Translations under genes and position numbers: made by a program
The notes under the pieces: generated by a model
What the model saw: only the letters and a program-made list of their open reading frames with translations
Databases searched by the model: none
What the model was told of the DNA's origin: nothing
Assembly: GCA_013286145.1 (NCBI GenBank)
Contig: JABDGH010000002.1
Location: forward strand, 46,728 to 110,727
DNA length: 64,000 bases
Direction: 5' to 3'
Source of the DNA: Verrucomicrobiota bacterium
GTDB taxonomy: Bacteria > Verrucomicrobiota > Verrucomicrobiia > Methylacidiphilales > UBA1321
Shown: in pieces, positions 25,928 through 34,906 of the stretch
Numbering within the stretch: position 1 is the stretch's first letter
Layout: the number at the start of each line of letters is the position of its first letter

Positions 25928-28780
25928 TCAGGCGGGGTTTCCCAGTGCCGCTTGAGCCGCCGCCAACCGCGCGATAGGCACGCGGTAAGGAGAACAGCTC
26001 ACGTAAGTTAGACCCGCATTGTGGCAGAACTTGACGGAAGCGGGGTCGCCGCCGTGTTCGCCGCAGATGCCCAGTTTGATGTCCGGACGGGTCTTGCGCC
26101 CCCGTTCGATGGCCAGCTTCATCAGGCCACCGACACCAGCGATATCGACCGTGGCGAAGGGGTTCTGCTTGATGATTTCAAGGTTTTGATAGCTGGGCAG
26201 GAAGGAGCCGGAATCGTCGCGACTCATGCCAAGCGTGGTCTGCGTGAGATCGTTGGTGCCGAAACTGAAAAACTCGGCTTCCTTGGCGATTTCATCGGCC
26301 ACGATACAGGCGCGCGGGATTTCGATCATGGTGCCCACGAGATAACTCAGGCGCGTGTTGTGCTGCTTGCAGACTTCGGCGGCGACTTTCCGCACGAGTT
26401 GGACTTGAAGCTCCAGTTCCTTCTGGAAACCGACGAGCGGAATCATGATCTCGGGTTTAACCTTGATGCCTTCCTTCTGGACCAGGATGGCGGCCTCAAA
26501 GATGGCCCGGGCCTGCATCGCCGAAATCTCGGGATAAACGATGCCGAGACGGCAGCCGCGATGACCGAGCATCGGATTGAATTCGTGCAGGCTGGCCACG
26601 CGACGCGCCACTTTATCCTGGGAGACCCCCAGCTTGGTGGCGAGTTCGGCTTGTTGGTCGTGGGTTTGCGGCAGAAATTCATGCAGCGGCGGGTCGAGAA
26701 AACGGATCGTGGCGGGCAGACCGTTGAGGGCTCGGAAAATACCGGCAAAATCGTCCCGTTGATAGGGGAGGAGTTTCGCCACGGCAGCTTCACGTGCCTC
26801 CTGGGTTTCGGCCAGGATCATCTCACGAACCACATCGATGCGGTCGCCTTCAAAGAACATGTGCTCGGTACGGCAGAGACCGACTCCCTGTGCGCCGAAA
26901 GCCACGGCATTGGCCACCTGATCGGGTTGATCAGCATTCGTGCGAATCTGGAGTCGGCGAAGTTTGTCGGCCCACGCCATCAATTGGGCAAAATTGCCAT
27001 AGGTGGCGCTTTCCTTCGGGTCGAGCGTCTTTTCAATGAGCACTTGGACGATTTCCGAGGGAGCGGTCTTGACTTCGCCCGCAAAGACTTCACCGCTTGT
27101 GCCGTCGATGGAAAGGAAATCGCCCCGCTTGAAGACGTGTTCCCCAACCGTGAGAGTGCTGGCACTGTAATCGATGTGCAGATCGCTGGCACCGCAAACA
27201 CAGACTTTGCCCATCTGCCGCGCCACGAGTGCTGCATGAGAGCTGACTCCGCCACGCGCGGTGAGAATGCCTTCGGCGGCGAGCATGCCGCGAATATCTT
27301 CCGGGGAAGTCTCCTCGCGAACCAGGAGCACCTTGCCTTTGAGCGCCTCGGCCTCGGCTTCGTTTGCGTTGAAATAGATGCGTCCGCTGGCGGCGCCGGG
27401 ACCTGCCGGTAATCCAGAGGCAATCTTCTGGGCATGCTTGATCGCTTTGCGGTCAAAGATCGGGGTAAGCAACTGGCTGAGTTGATCGGCGGGGACGCGG
27501 GCGACGGCCTGCTTCCAGTCAATCAGCTTTTCCTTCACCATTTCGACCGCGATGCGAACGGCGGCGACGCCTGTGCGTTTGCCGTTGCGGGTCTGGAGCA
27601 TGAAGAGTTTGCCGTTTTCCACCGTGAACTCGAAGTCCTGCATTTCGTGGAAATGCTTTTCGAGCGCGGCGCGAACATCTTCCAGTTCGCGATAGGCCTT
27701 GGGCATCTTTTCCTGGAGCGTGGCGACTGCATCGGGTGTGCGAACACCGGCAACGACATCTTCGCCCTGGGCGTTGATGAGATATTCACCGTAGAAAACA
27801 CGTTCACCTGTGGCCGGATCGCGGGTGAAGGCGACGCCGGAGCAACTTTCGTTGCCCGTATTGCCGAAGACCATCGCCTGGACATTGACCGCAGTGCCCC
27901 ATTCGTTCGGAATGTTATATTTCTGGCGGTAAACGATGGCGCGGTCATTGTTCCACGAACCGAAGACCGCCCCGATGGCACCGCGTAATTGTTCTTTCGG
28001 ATCGCTGGGAAAACTGCGACCTGTGCGCTCGTGGACGAGGTTCTTGAATTGTTTGACCAATTCGCGCATGGAAGAGGCATCGAGTTCCGTGTCGGAAACA
28101 TTCTTGCGGCCGGGAAAAATTTTGTTTTTGATATCTTCAATCACCACTTCAAACGGCTCATGCTCTTCACCGGGGCGCTTTTGGACGCCCATGACGACAT
28201 CGCCGTACATCTGGATGAAACGGCGGTAGCAGTCGTAGGCAAAACGTTCGTTGCCGCTGACGGCGATAAGACCCTGGACGGTCTCGTCGTTGAGGCCGAG
28301 ATTAAGAATGGTATCCATCATGCCGGGCATCGAATCACGGGATCCGGAGCGGACGGCAAAGAGAAGCGGATTGGTGATGCTGCCAAAACCTTTGCCGAGA
28401 TTTTTTTCGATGCGCGTGATGGCATCTTCAATCTGCGCGTCGATTTCCTTGGGCAACGTCTTGCCGTGTTGATTGAACCACGTGCAGACCTCCGTCGTGA
28501 TGGTGAAGCCGGGAGGAACGGGAAGTCCGATGCGGGTCATTTCCGCGAGATTGGCTCCCTTGCCGCCGAGGAGTGCCTTCATCTTGCCGTCGCCGTCGCT
28601 GCGGCCATCGCCGAAGAAATAGACCAGTCTGCCTTTTTTGGCCTTGGCTGGCGTGTGCCCATTGCGAACCGCTACAACTTTTACCGATGCTTTTTTCGCG
28701 GGTTTGCGCTTTTTGGTTGTGACTTTAAGGAGGGAGAGACGTTCTTTTTTCTTCAACTTTTTTTTGGATTTTTTAGACAT
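25928..28780 (-). CDS. ppdK: pyruvate, phosphate dikinase
   Basis: [28 protein letters not shown]...[27 protein letters not shown]...[17 protein letters not shown]. Confidence 0.97.
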   Translation of the reverse strand: MSKKSKKKLKKKERLSLLKVTTKKRKPAKKASVKVVAVRNGHTPAKAKKGRLVYFFGDGRSDGDGKMKALLGGKGANLAEMTRIGLPVPPGFTITTEVCTWFNQHGKTLPKEIDAQIEDAITRIEKNLGKGFGSITNPLLFAVRSGSRDSMPGMMDTILNLGLNDETVQGLIAVSGNERFAYDCYRRFIQMYGDVVMGVQKRPGEEHEPFEVVIEDIKNKIFPGRKNVSDTELDASSMRELVKQFKNLVHERTGRSFPSDPKEQLRGAIGAVFGSWNNDRAIVYRQKYNIPNEWGTAVNVQAMVFGNTGNESCSGVAFTRDPATGERVFYGEYLINAQGEDVVAGVRTPDAVATLQEKMPKAYRELEDVRAALEKHFHEMQDFEFTVENGKLFMLQTRNGKRTGVAAVRIAVEMVKEKLIDWKQAVARVPADQLSQLLTPIFDRKAIKHAQKIASGLPAGPGAASGRIYFNANEAEAEALKGKVLLVREETSPEDIRGMLAAEGILTARGGVSSHAALVARQMGKVCVCGASDLHIDYSASTLTVGEHVFKRGDFLSIDGTSGEVFAGEVKTAPSEIVQVLIEKTLDPKESATYGNFAQLMAWADKLRRLQIRTNADQPDQVANAVAFGAQGVGLCRTEHMFFEGDRIDVVREMILAETQEAREAAVAKLLPYQRDDFAGIFRALNGLPATIRFLDPPLHEFLPQTHDQQAELATKLGVSQDKVARRVASLHEFNPMLGHRGCRLGIVYPEISAMQARAIFEAAILVQKEGIKVKPEIMIPLVGFQKELELQVQLVRKVAAEVCKQHNTRLSYLVGTMIEIPRACIVADEIAKEAEFFSFGTNDLTQTTLGMSRDDSGSFLPSYQNLEIIKQNPFATVDIAGVGGLMKLAIERGRKTRPDIKLGICGEHGGDPASVKFCHNAGLTYVSCSPYRVPIARLAAAQAALGNPA

Positions 28781-28903
28781 AACAAAGGCGATTCTTTTCA
28801 GGTGAGAAAGTTGAGGCTATCAGCCGAGCAAGTTGAGTCAAGCGCAGCGCAATTTCCACGCATAAAAAGTCACAAGGGTGCTAGTTGGCGCACAGGATGG
28901 CCT

Positions 28904-29734
28904 CTAAAGAGGCTTGCGATGGGAGAGGCGATAACTTCTTGGGGTCGTGCCGGTTTGAGACCGGAACAGGCTGTAAAAGTGACTTAGATTCTCGATTCCG
29001 CAATCCAGCGCGATTTCGAGGATGCTTTGGTCTCCCATCTCCAACTGGCGTTGGGCGTAGGACATTCGGATCTTATTGACGTAATCGGTGGGAGCCATGC
29101 CGAACCAGCGGCGGGTCGTGCGGGCAACGTGTTCCCGGCTGCGCCCGCAGAGTTTGAGGAATTGCGTAACGCCTCTCGAAAAATGTTCCGGTCTTTGGAT
29201 TGCCCGGCACGCCTGTACCAGCCAGTCGGGAGCATCATCCAGTTGCGCGTCACTCTGATCGAGTCTCAATTCCGACAGGACATTCAAAAGAAATCGCTCC
29301 AGGTGGAGTCGCTCTCGCGGCATTTGAGAAAGTTCATCCGCCCATCGATTGAAACGTCGCAGTTGGGATGGCTCCATCTGTTGCATGACAGGATTTTTTC
29401 CCTGATGCCAGAAGGCCCAATCCTGTCTCGAAAAATAACGGTGGCCCAGGAAATCGAGCGTCTTCTGGGCAAAAGCGATGTTGGTCAGCTTGAGTCCCTC
29501 ATGGCTGATGAGGTCGATGCCATGGCAATCGGACGGACGCATCAGAATCAGGCTTCCGACCTGAAGAGGAAGGGAGTCTCCATTAATCCGGTGAATGCCT
29601 CGACCCGCATCGACCCAGAAGATTTCTGCAAAGTCGTGCCCATGATAGCGAAGAGGCTTTGCGCGTGTCTTCGTATCGCGGGCGGCATGAAAGGCTGCCT
29701 TCCCTGCGACTTTATCCCAGTGTAATCTTTCCAT
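28904..29734 (-). CDS. AraC family transcriptional regulator
   Basis: Cupin-like N-terminus; C-terminal ...KIRMSYAQRQLEMGDQSILEIALDCGIENLSHFYSLFRSQTGTTPRSYR. Confidence 0.93.
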   Translation of the reverse strand: MERLHWDKVAGKAAFHAARDTKTRAKPLRYHGHDFAEIFWVDAGRGIHRINGDSLPLQVGSLILMRPSDCHGIDLISHEGLKLTNIAFAQKTLDFLGHRYFSRQDWAFWHQGKNPVMQQMEPSQLRRFNRWADELSQMPRERLHLERFLLNVLSELRLDQSDAQLDDAPDWLVQACRAIQRPEHFSRGVTQFLKLCGRSREHVARTTRRWFGMAPTDYVNKIRMSYAQRQLEMGDQSILEIALDCGIENLSHFYSLFRSQTGTTPRSYRLSHRKPL

Positions 29735-29806
29735 AAGATCACTCTAGCATAATAAATTGTCACATTACGAAAAGAATTACCTCTGGATGTATCCCATGAT
29801 AGTTCC

Positions 29807-30637
29807 ATGAGCACTATTATTTCCGAGCCGCGACTCACTTCCCAGCAAATCGAGACCTACCGTCGTGAAGGGTATCTTATTTATGACCAACCGGTTTTGT
29901 CCCAGGACAAATTCGATAGTCTCAAGGCCTACTTTGAAAAATTACTCGCCACGCTCCCGGAAGGTGAACGCCCGGAGGCGATGGATGTTCCTCACTTCAT
30001 GAATCCCGAACTTTTAAAATGGGCGATGGATGATGAAATTCTCGGTTTGGTGGAGCCGATCATCGGGTCGGATATTGCTCTTTTTTCAACCCATTTTATT
30101 TGCAAGCCGAAAGGCAACGGCAAGCGGGTTCCCTGGCACGAAGATTCGGCCTATTGGAAAAACCAGATCAACCCGATGGAAGTCGTCACTGTCTGGCTGG
30201 CAATCGATCCCTCCTTGAAAGAAAACGGATGCATGATGGTGATTCCAACGACCCATCGGACAGGTCGCCAGGGCTTTTCCGATTACAACCCGGTCGATCA
30301 GGCCAAAAATGTTTTCGCCAATGAAATTGTGAAGGAGCAGCGCGAGGACGATAAGCGTGTTTATCTGGTGCTCCAGCCCAACCAATGCTCTCTCCATAAT
30401 GCCCGCACCATGCATGGATCGGAACCGAATACCTCGAACAAACGTCGCTGCGGGTGGACACTTCGCTTCACTTCAACTTCGGTGAAATTCAATTACGAGA
30501 TGTTTGGCGGCAAACATCAGGTCTATCTGGCCCGTGGGCGCGATCTCGGCGGCAATCATTATGCGGATCCGACGCGGTCATATCCCGAGGTGATGGCTGC
30601 ACGAAGCGCCTCCAGCACCTACAAGTATTCTCACTAA
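29807..30637 (+). CDS. phytanoyl-CoA dioxygenase (PhyH) family protein
   Basis: YRREGYLIYDQPVLS...PWHEDSAYW...VWLAIDPSLKENGCMMVIPTTH...HGSEPNTSNKRRCGWTLRF. Confidence 0.92.
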   Translation: MSTIISEPRLTSQQIETYRREGYLIYDQPVLSQDKFDSLKAYFEKLLATLPEGERPEAMDVPHFMNPELLKWAMDDEILGLVEPIIGSDIALFSTHFICKPKGNGKRVPWHEDSAYWKNQINPMEVVTVWLAIDPSLKENGCMMVIPTTHRTGRQGFSDYNPVDQAKNVFANEIVKEQREDDKRVYLVLQPNQCSLHNARTMHGSEPNTSNKRRCGWTLRFTSTSVKFNYEMFGGKHQVYLARGRDLGGNHYADPTRSYPEVMAARSASSTYKYSH

Positions 30638-31368
30638 TTCCCGAGGTTCGTGACCTCGTCGATGGCAGTTCCGCTGGTGGTGGTATCCGATGGCGGTTGT
30701 TCCAGCTTTTCACTTGGGGGCTCTTCTGGCGAAGGACTCTGCGATTGCCCAATGTGATCCGCGCCGAGACCGAGCGCGTCGGCCTCTTGTTTGGCCTGCG
30801 CCCGCAGTTGCGCCAATTCCTCTCCTACGCGATACTCGGGCAGGTGACAGAGCGTTTGCAGGACACTCCAATCCATTTGAAAGGCGTCGGTGAGGCCGTT
30901 GATGAGAAGCAGTCGCGCTTCTTCATGCGCGGTGGCGTTCGGCACGGGATAAACAGCGGCAAGAACACGCTCAGCGATGATTTCCTCGACGGGAATAAGT
31001 TTGACCACGCCATGATCGGTCATGAAGTCGCGGCACACTCCACGGTAAGCCGTGGCGGTTTCCCTGTGAAACTGGACGGGTATGCCCGACACCATCCAGC
31101 GGTAAATCGAACCTTCCGCGTGAAGTTGTTCGCCCATGATTTCCTGCAGGGCGCGAGGGGAGAGTTTTCCGGCAAAGGCGGCCACTTCAATCTCGGGATT
31201 GGGGGAGGTGGTATTGGCGTAACTGTCGAAGGCCAGTTGCCCGGAGGCGATTAAAACGACGCCCTTGATTTTGAAGAGCGTTGAGATGAGACCTGCCAGT
31301 TGAAGCGCACGCTCAGTCCTGTCCTCTAATTGTTCCAGGCTAAGAAGCGCGTCATCAATTCGACCCAT
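30634..31368 (-). CDS. hypothetical protein, possibly nucleotidyltransferase-like
   Basis: MGRIDDALLSLEQLEDR...LIASGQLAFDSYANTTSPNPEIEVAAF...VVKLIPVEEIIAERVLAAVYP; ORF extends to 31464. Confidence 0.5.
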   Translation of the reverse strand: MGRIDDALLSLEQLEDRTERALQLAGLISTLFKIKGVVLIASGQLAFDSYANTTSPNPEIEVAAFAGKLSPRALQEIMGEQLHAEGSIYRWMVSGIPVQFHRETATAYRGVCRDFMTDHGVVKLIPVEEIIAERVLAAVYPVPNATAHEEARLLLINGLTDAFQMDWSVLQTLCHLPEYRVGEELAQLRAQAKQEADALGLGADHIGQSQSPSPEEPPSEKLEQPPSDTTTSGTAIDEVTNLGN

Positions 31369-31522
31369 GGACGGGTACCTTACCGTGTTTGTCTCTCGCT
31401 GACAATGGTGCTGTAGCGGCTTATCGAGGTCTCTCAATTCCCCAGGTGAAGCACAACGCCTCAAGTCGCCTCATCTTATCGTAACAGTTGGCAAATAGGC
31501 TGGATTTCTCTAAGTTACGGTT

Positions 31523-32833
31523 ATGGAGTCGCCATCTCGTTCTGCCGTTTTTAGTCCGCGTGAAGTTATCTCGGTTGTCATGGGGGGAGGAGCGGGAACC
31601 CGGCTTTTCCCACTGACCAAGGATCGGTCGAAGCCAGCCGTGCCACTTGCGGGCAAGTACCGCCTGGTAGATATTCCGATCAGTAATTGCCTTAACTCCG
31701 GCCTGAAGCGCATTTTCCTTCTCACTCAGTTCAATAGTTCCTCGCTGCATCGGCATGTGCAGCGGAGCTACCATTTTGACGAATATTCCCACGCTTTTGT
31801 GGAGATCATGGCGGCACAGCAAACGCCGGGCAGTAATGCCTGGTACCAGGGCACGGCGGATGCCGTGCGTCAGAACCTTCGGCACTTTGGGAATGTACCG
31901 CACAAGTATGTTCTCATTCTCTCCGGGGATCAGCTCTACCGGATGAATTTTCGACATCTCATCGAACAACACATCAAATCGGAAGCCGATGTCACCGTGG
32001 CCACAATCCCCGTGAGTCGCTCCGATGCAAGTTCCTTTGGCATCATGCAGATTGACGGCGAGCAACGGATCAAGCGATTTGTGGAAAAGCCGCAAGACTC
32101 CGAGGTACTCGACTCGTTAAAAATCGATTCCGAGAACCTTGCCAAGCTCGACGGCCAGAATACGGGAGATCTCTATCTGGCATCGATGGGCATCTATGTT
32201 TTCAACCGGGACGTTCTGGACAATGCCCTGGCGGGCAAGCATGTCGATTTCGGCAAGCACATCATTCCCACCCTTATCGATACGGGGCGGATTTTTTCAT
32301 ATGTTTATCAGGGCTACTGGGAGGATATCGGAACCATCAAGGCATTTTTCGATGCCAATCTCGACCTGAGCAATGAAGTCCCGAAATTTAATTTTTTCGA
32401 AACCCAGGCGCCGATCTACACCCATGCGCGGTATCTTCCCGCCAGCAAGATCGTTCGCGGTTTCATCGAGCGAGCCATCATTTCAGACGGCTGTGTCATT
32501 GTTGATGCGCGCATTGAACATTCGGTCATCGGCATTCGCAGCCGCATCGAAGCCGGGGCCGTGGTCAAGGATTCCATTCTCATGGGGCACGATGATTACG
32601 AGACGCCGGGTGAATTAAAAGTCATGCAGGAGCGGGGTGTTCCTCCCCTGGGTGTTGGAAAAAACTCGTACATCGAGCGGGCGATTATCGACAAGAACGC
32701 GCGCATCGGAGAGAACGTCCGCATTTCGCCCGAGGGTAAACCAGAGAATTATGACGGGCCCAATTTTTATATCCGCGACGGAATCGTCGTGGTTCCCAAA
32801 AATGGGGTCATCCATAACGGCACCATCCTTTGA
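31523..32833 (+). CDS. glgC: glucose-1-phosphate adenylyltransferase
   Basis: VISVVMGGGAGTRLFPLTKDRSKPAVPLAGKYRLVDIPISNCLNSG...YQGTADAVRQNL...LSGDQLYRM. Confidence 0.96.
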   Translation: MESPSRSAVFSPREVISVVMGGGAGTRLFPLTKDRSKPAVPLAGKYRLVDIPISNCLNSGLKRIFLLTQFNSSSLHRHVQRSYHFDEYSHAFVEIMAAQQTPGSNAWYQGTADAVRQNLRHFGNVPHKYVLILSGDQLYRMNFRHLIEQHIKSEADVTVATIPVSRSDASSFGIMQIDGEQRIKRFVEKPQDSEVLDSLKIDSENLAKLDGQNTGDLYLASMGIYVFNRDVLDNALAGKHVDFGKHIIPTLIDTGRIFSYVYQGYWEDIGTIKAFFDANLDLSNEVPKFNFFETQAPIYTHARYLPASKIVRGFIERAIISDGCVIVDARIEHSVIGIRSRIEAGAVVKDSILMGHDDYETPGELKVMQERGVPPLGVGKNSYIERAIIDKNARIGENVRISPEGKPENYDGPNFYIRDGIVVVPKNGVIHNGTIL

Positions 32834-32872
32834 TCTTTCCTCCGGCGACGAATCTCCGTAGCTTGAATCGTA

Positions 32873-33145
32873 ATGGAATTCGAATGGTCTCTTTACAGTC
32901 CGAACCAGTTGACTCCTGAAGAGATTTCGGAAAGTTTTGAAGATCCCTTCAGTTTGCGGCTATTGCCGGACTCCAATCGATTCTCCAACCAGAATCGTTT
33001 TTTCAGCCTGGGGCGTAGCAATAGCGGTAAAGGCATTTTCGCCGTCTATTCCTCAACGGGTAAAATCGTCCGCGTGGTCGCCGCGAGGCCCATGACCGAG
33101 GAAGAAACCTTTTTTTACGATCGTAAAACCCACGAATATACCTGA
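32873..33145 (+). CDS. BrnT/DUF497-like putative toxin (divergent)
   Basis: EWSLYSPNQL...ISESFEDPFSLRLLPD...NRFFSLGRSNSGKGIFAVYSSTGKIVRVVAARPMTEEETFFYDRK. Confidence 0.75.
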   Translation: MEFEWSLYSPNQLTPEEISESFEDPFSLRLLPDSNRFSNQNRFFSLGRSNSGKGIFAVYSSTGKIVRVVAARPMTEEETFFYDRKTHEYT

Positions 33146-33150
33146 TCCCT

Positions 33151-33423
33151 ATGAGCCTTACCCCTGTTACCAATTGGGAGACTGTCCCTGTTTTTGCCAA
33201 CATGACGGAAGAAGCCCAGTATTGGGAGTCGCACCAGATTGATTTGCGCCTGATGCAGACTTCCCTGGTCAGCACGGACACCAACGAATCGACGACGATT
33301 ACCCTGCGCATGGATCCCCGCATGCTCTCGCGCCTGAAGCGACTCGCGCGCCAACGCTACCTCAATTATCAGAGCATGCTTAAACAGTGGCTGGCCGAAA
33401 GACTCGAAGACGAACTTGATTAG
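33151..33423 (+). CDS. BrnA/CopG-like putative antitoxin
   Basis: C-terminal TTITLRMDPRMLSRLKRLARQRYLNYQSMLKQWLAERLEDEL (ribbon-helix-helix); starts 5 nt after toxin stop. Confidence 0.75.
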   Translation: MSLTPVTNWETVPVFANMTEEAQYWESHQIDLRLMQTSLVSTDTNESTTITLRMDPRMLSRLKRLARQRYLNYQSMLKQWLAERLEDELD

Positions 33424-33552
33424 GTTATGCCACTCGGAGTGGGCACGAAATAATTTCGTTGAAAAACGGTGAAAATTACTCGCGCAAAGGTCGTTGGTGA
33501 GTTAATTTAAGTTTAAGCTTAAAAAGTCATAATCCTGCCAATAACCAATCTC

Positions 33553-34233
33553 ATGAAATTACCTCATCCTTCCTCTTCTCGTCGTTCCGGTTTCACTCTG
33601 GTGGAACTTTTGGTGGTTATCGGAATCATCGCCATTCTGGCTGGGGTTGTCATGGCTGGCGTTACCAGCGCCATTAAAGCCGCCAAGCGGGCCAAGACAC
33701 TTGTTGTAGGCAATCAACTGGTAACAGCGGTACAGACTTACTACACGGACTATATGGTCTATCCGGCGCCGCCAAACACAACCGCCGATACAATTTATAC
33801 CTCCACGGATGCAACCAAATGGGGAGCGATGATGGTGGCGTTGTGCGGCGGAGTGGATCCCGGCGCGCCGACTCAAGGGCAGGTAGCCGTTAATGCCAAC
33901 ACCATTCCCAATACCCGTCAGGTTCCCTATCTTAGCCCAAGTCACGGCGATTTGGATACCACGGTTACACCCGCAGTGCTCAAGACTCCTTTCCCGAGTC
34001 AGGCTGGAAAGGCCCAGTATTACTTCATGGCCATTGATACAAACTACGACAACGTGCTTGGAGGAACCGGTGCAGGCGCTGTAAGTATTCCCGATTTTTC
34101 AGCAGCCAAGCCTAACTCAGCCCTGCCCAAGTCCACCAATGGCATATCGACGGGTGTCGCTGTTTGGAGTAACTGCGATCAGGATCCTGCCGGTGGATCA
34201 ACGAGTCCTAATTTCTGGGTTCACACCTATTAA
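33553..34233 (+). CDS. type II secretion/prepilin-type pseudopilin (N-methylation motif)
   Basis: RSGFTLVELLVVIGIIAILAGVVMAGVTSAIKAAKRA. Confidence 0.9.
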   Translation: MKLPHPSSSRRSGFTLVELLVVIGIIAILAGVVMAGVTSAIKAAKRAKTLVVGNQLVTAVQTYYTDYMVYPAPPNTTADTIYTSTDATKWGAMMVALCGGVDPGAPTQGQVAVNANTIPNTRQVPYLSPSHGDLDTTVTPAVLKTPFPSQAGKAQYYFMAIDTNYDNVLGGTGAGAVSIPDFSAAKPNSALPKSTNGISTGVAVWSNCDQDPAGGSTSPNFWVHTY

Positions 34234-34240
34234 GTTTGCG

Positions 34241-34834
34241 ATGCACAGGATTTCATCATTCGCCGGTCGATCACGACGTCATCGGTTTTCAAGTTTTACC
34301 TTGGTTGAGCTTCTGGTGGTTATCCTGATTATCTCTCTTCTAGCCGCCATGACGTTGATTGCAGGTGGCGCGGTGTTGAAAGCGGCTGCGACGAGCAGGG
34401 CCAAGACCGAGATTCGGGCCATAAGCGCCGCCTTGGAGAATTACAAGGTGGATACGGGTGTTTATCCCCTTTTCGACATGGCTGGCCCAACGAATGGAAC
34501 TTACAAAACCGATCCTACTGATCCCACCTACCAACTCTCTTCGGAAGCTCTTTACCAGGCCCTGGCCGGGAAGACGAACTACACGGATGCCTTACCAACG
34601 GGTGTAACAATTTACTATCCGTTCAAGTCCGGCCAGCTTGGCAGCCTCAATAACAACACGTTTATCAAGGATCCCTTTGGTTTTCCCTACGGGTATTCGA
34701 CCGGAAATGGAACGGGCGATGTTCCCTACAATGGCATCGGCTTTTATGACCTCTGGTCAACAGGGGGCACAACAGGTGCTACCACCGCCAATCCTAATTC
34801 CACCAATACGTGGCTTACGAATTGGAAGCATTAG
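34241..34834 (+). CDS. prepilin-type pseudopilin (N-methylation motif)
   Basis: FSSFTLVELLVVILIISLLAAMTLIAGGAVLKAAATSRAKTEIRAISAALENYKVDTGVYP. Confidence 0.9.
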   Translation: MHRISSFAGRSRRHRFSSFTLVELLVVILIISLLAAMTLIAGGAVLKAAATSRAKTEIRAISAALENYKVDTGVYPLFDMAGPTNGTYKTDPTDPTYQLSSEALYQALAGKTNYTDALPTGVTIYYPFKSGQLGSLNNNTFIKDPFGFPYGYSTGNGTGDVPYNGIGFYDLWSTGGTTGATTANPNSTNTWLTNWKH

Positions 34835-34906
34835 GCTCCCGCACTTTTTTATCTTTTAACGAGTGATCGCCGTTGAGGAATAGATTGGCTTAGAGTAAGC
34901 GATCTC

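Noticed and set aside
26021-27412. 463-aa + strand ORF opposite ppdK
   Set aside because: Antisense shadow of ppdK; composition typical of reverse-complement reading
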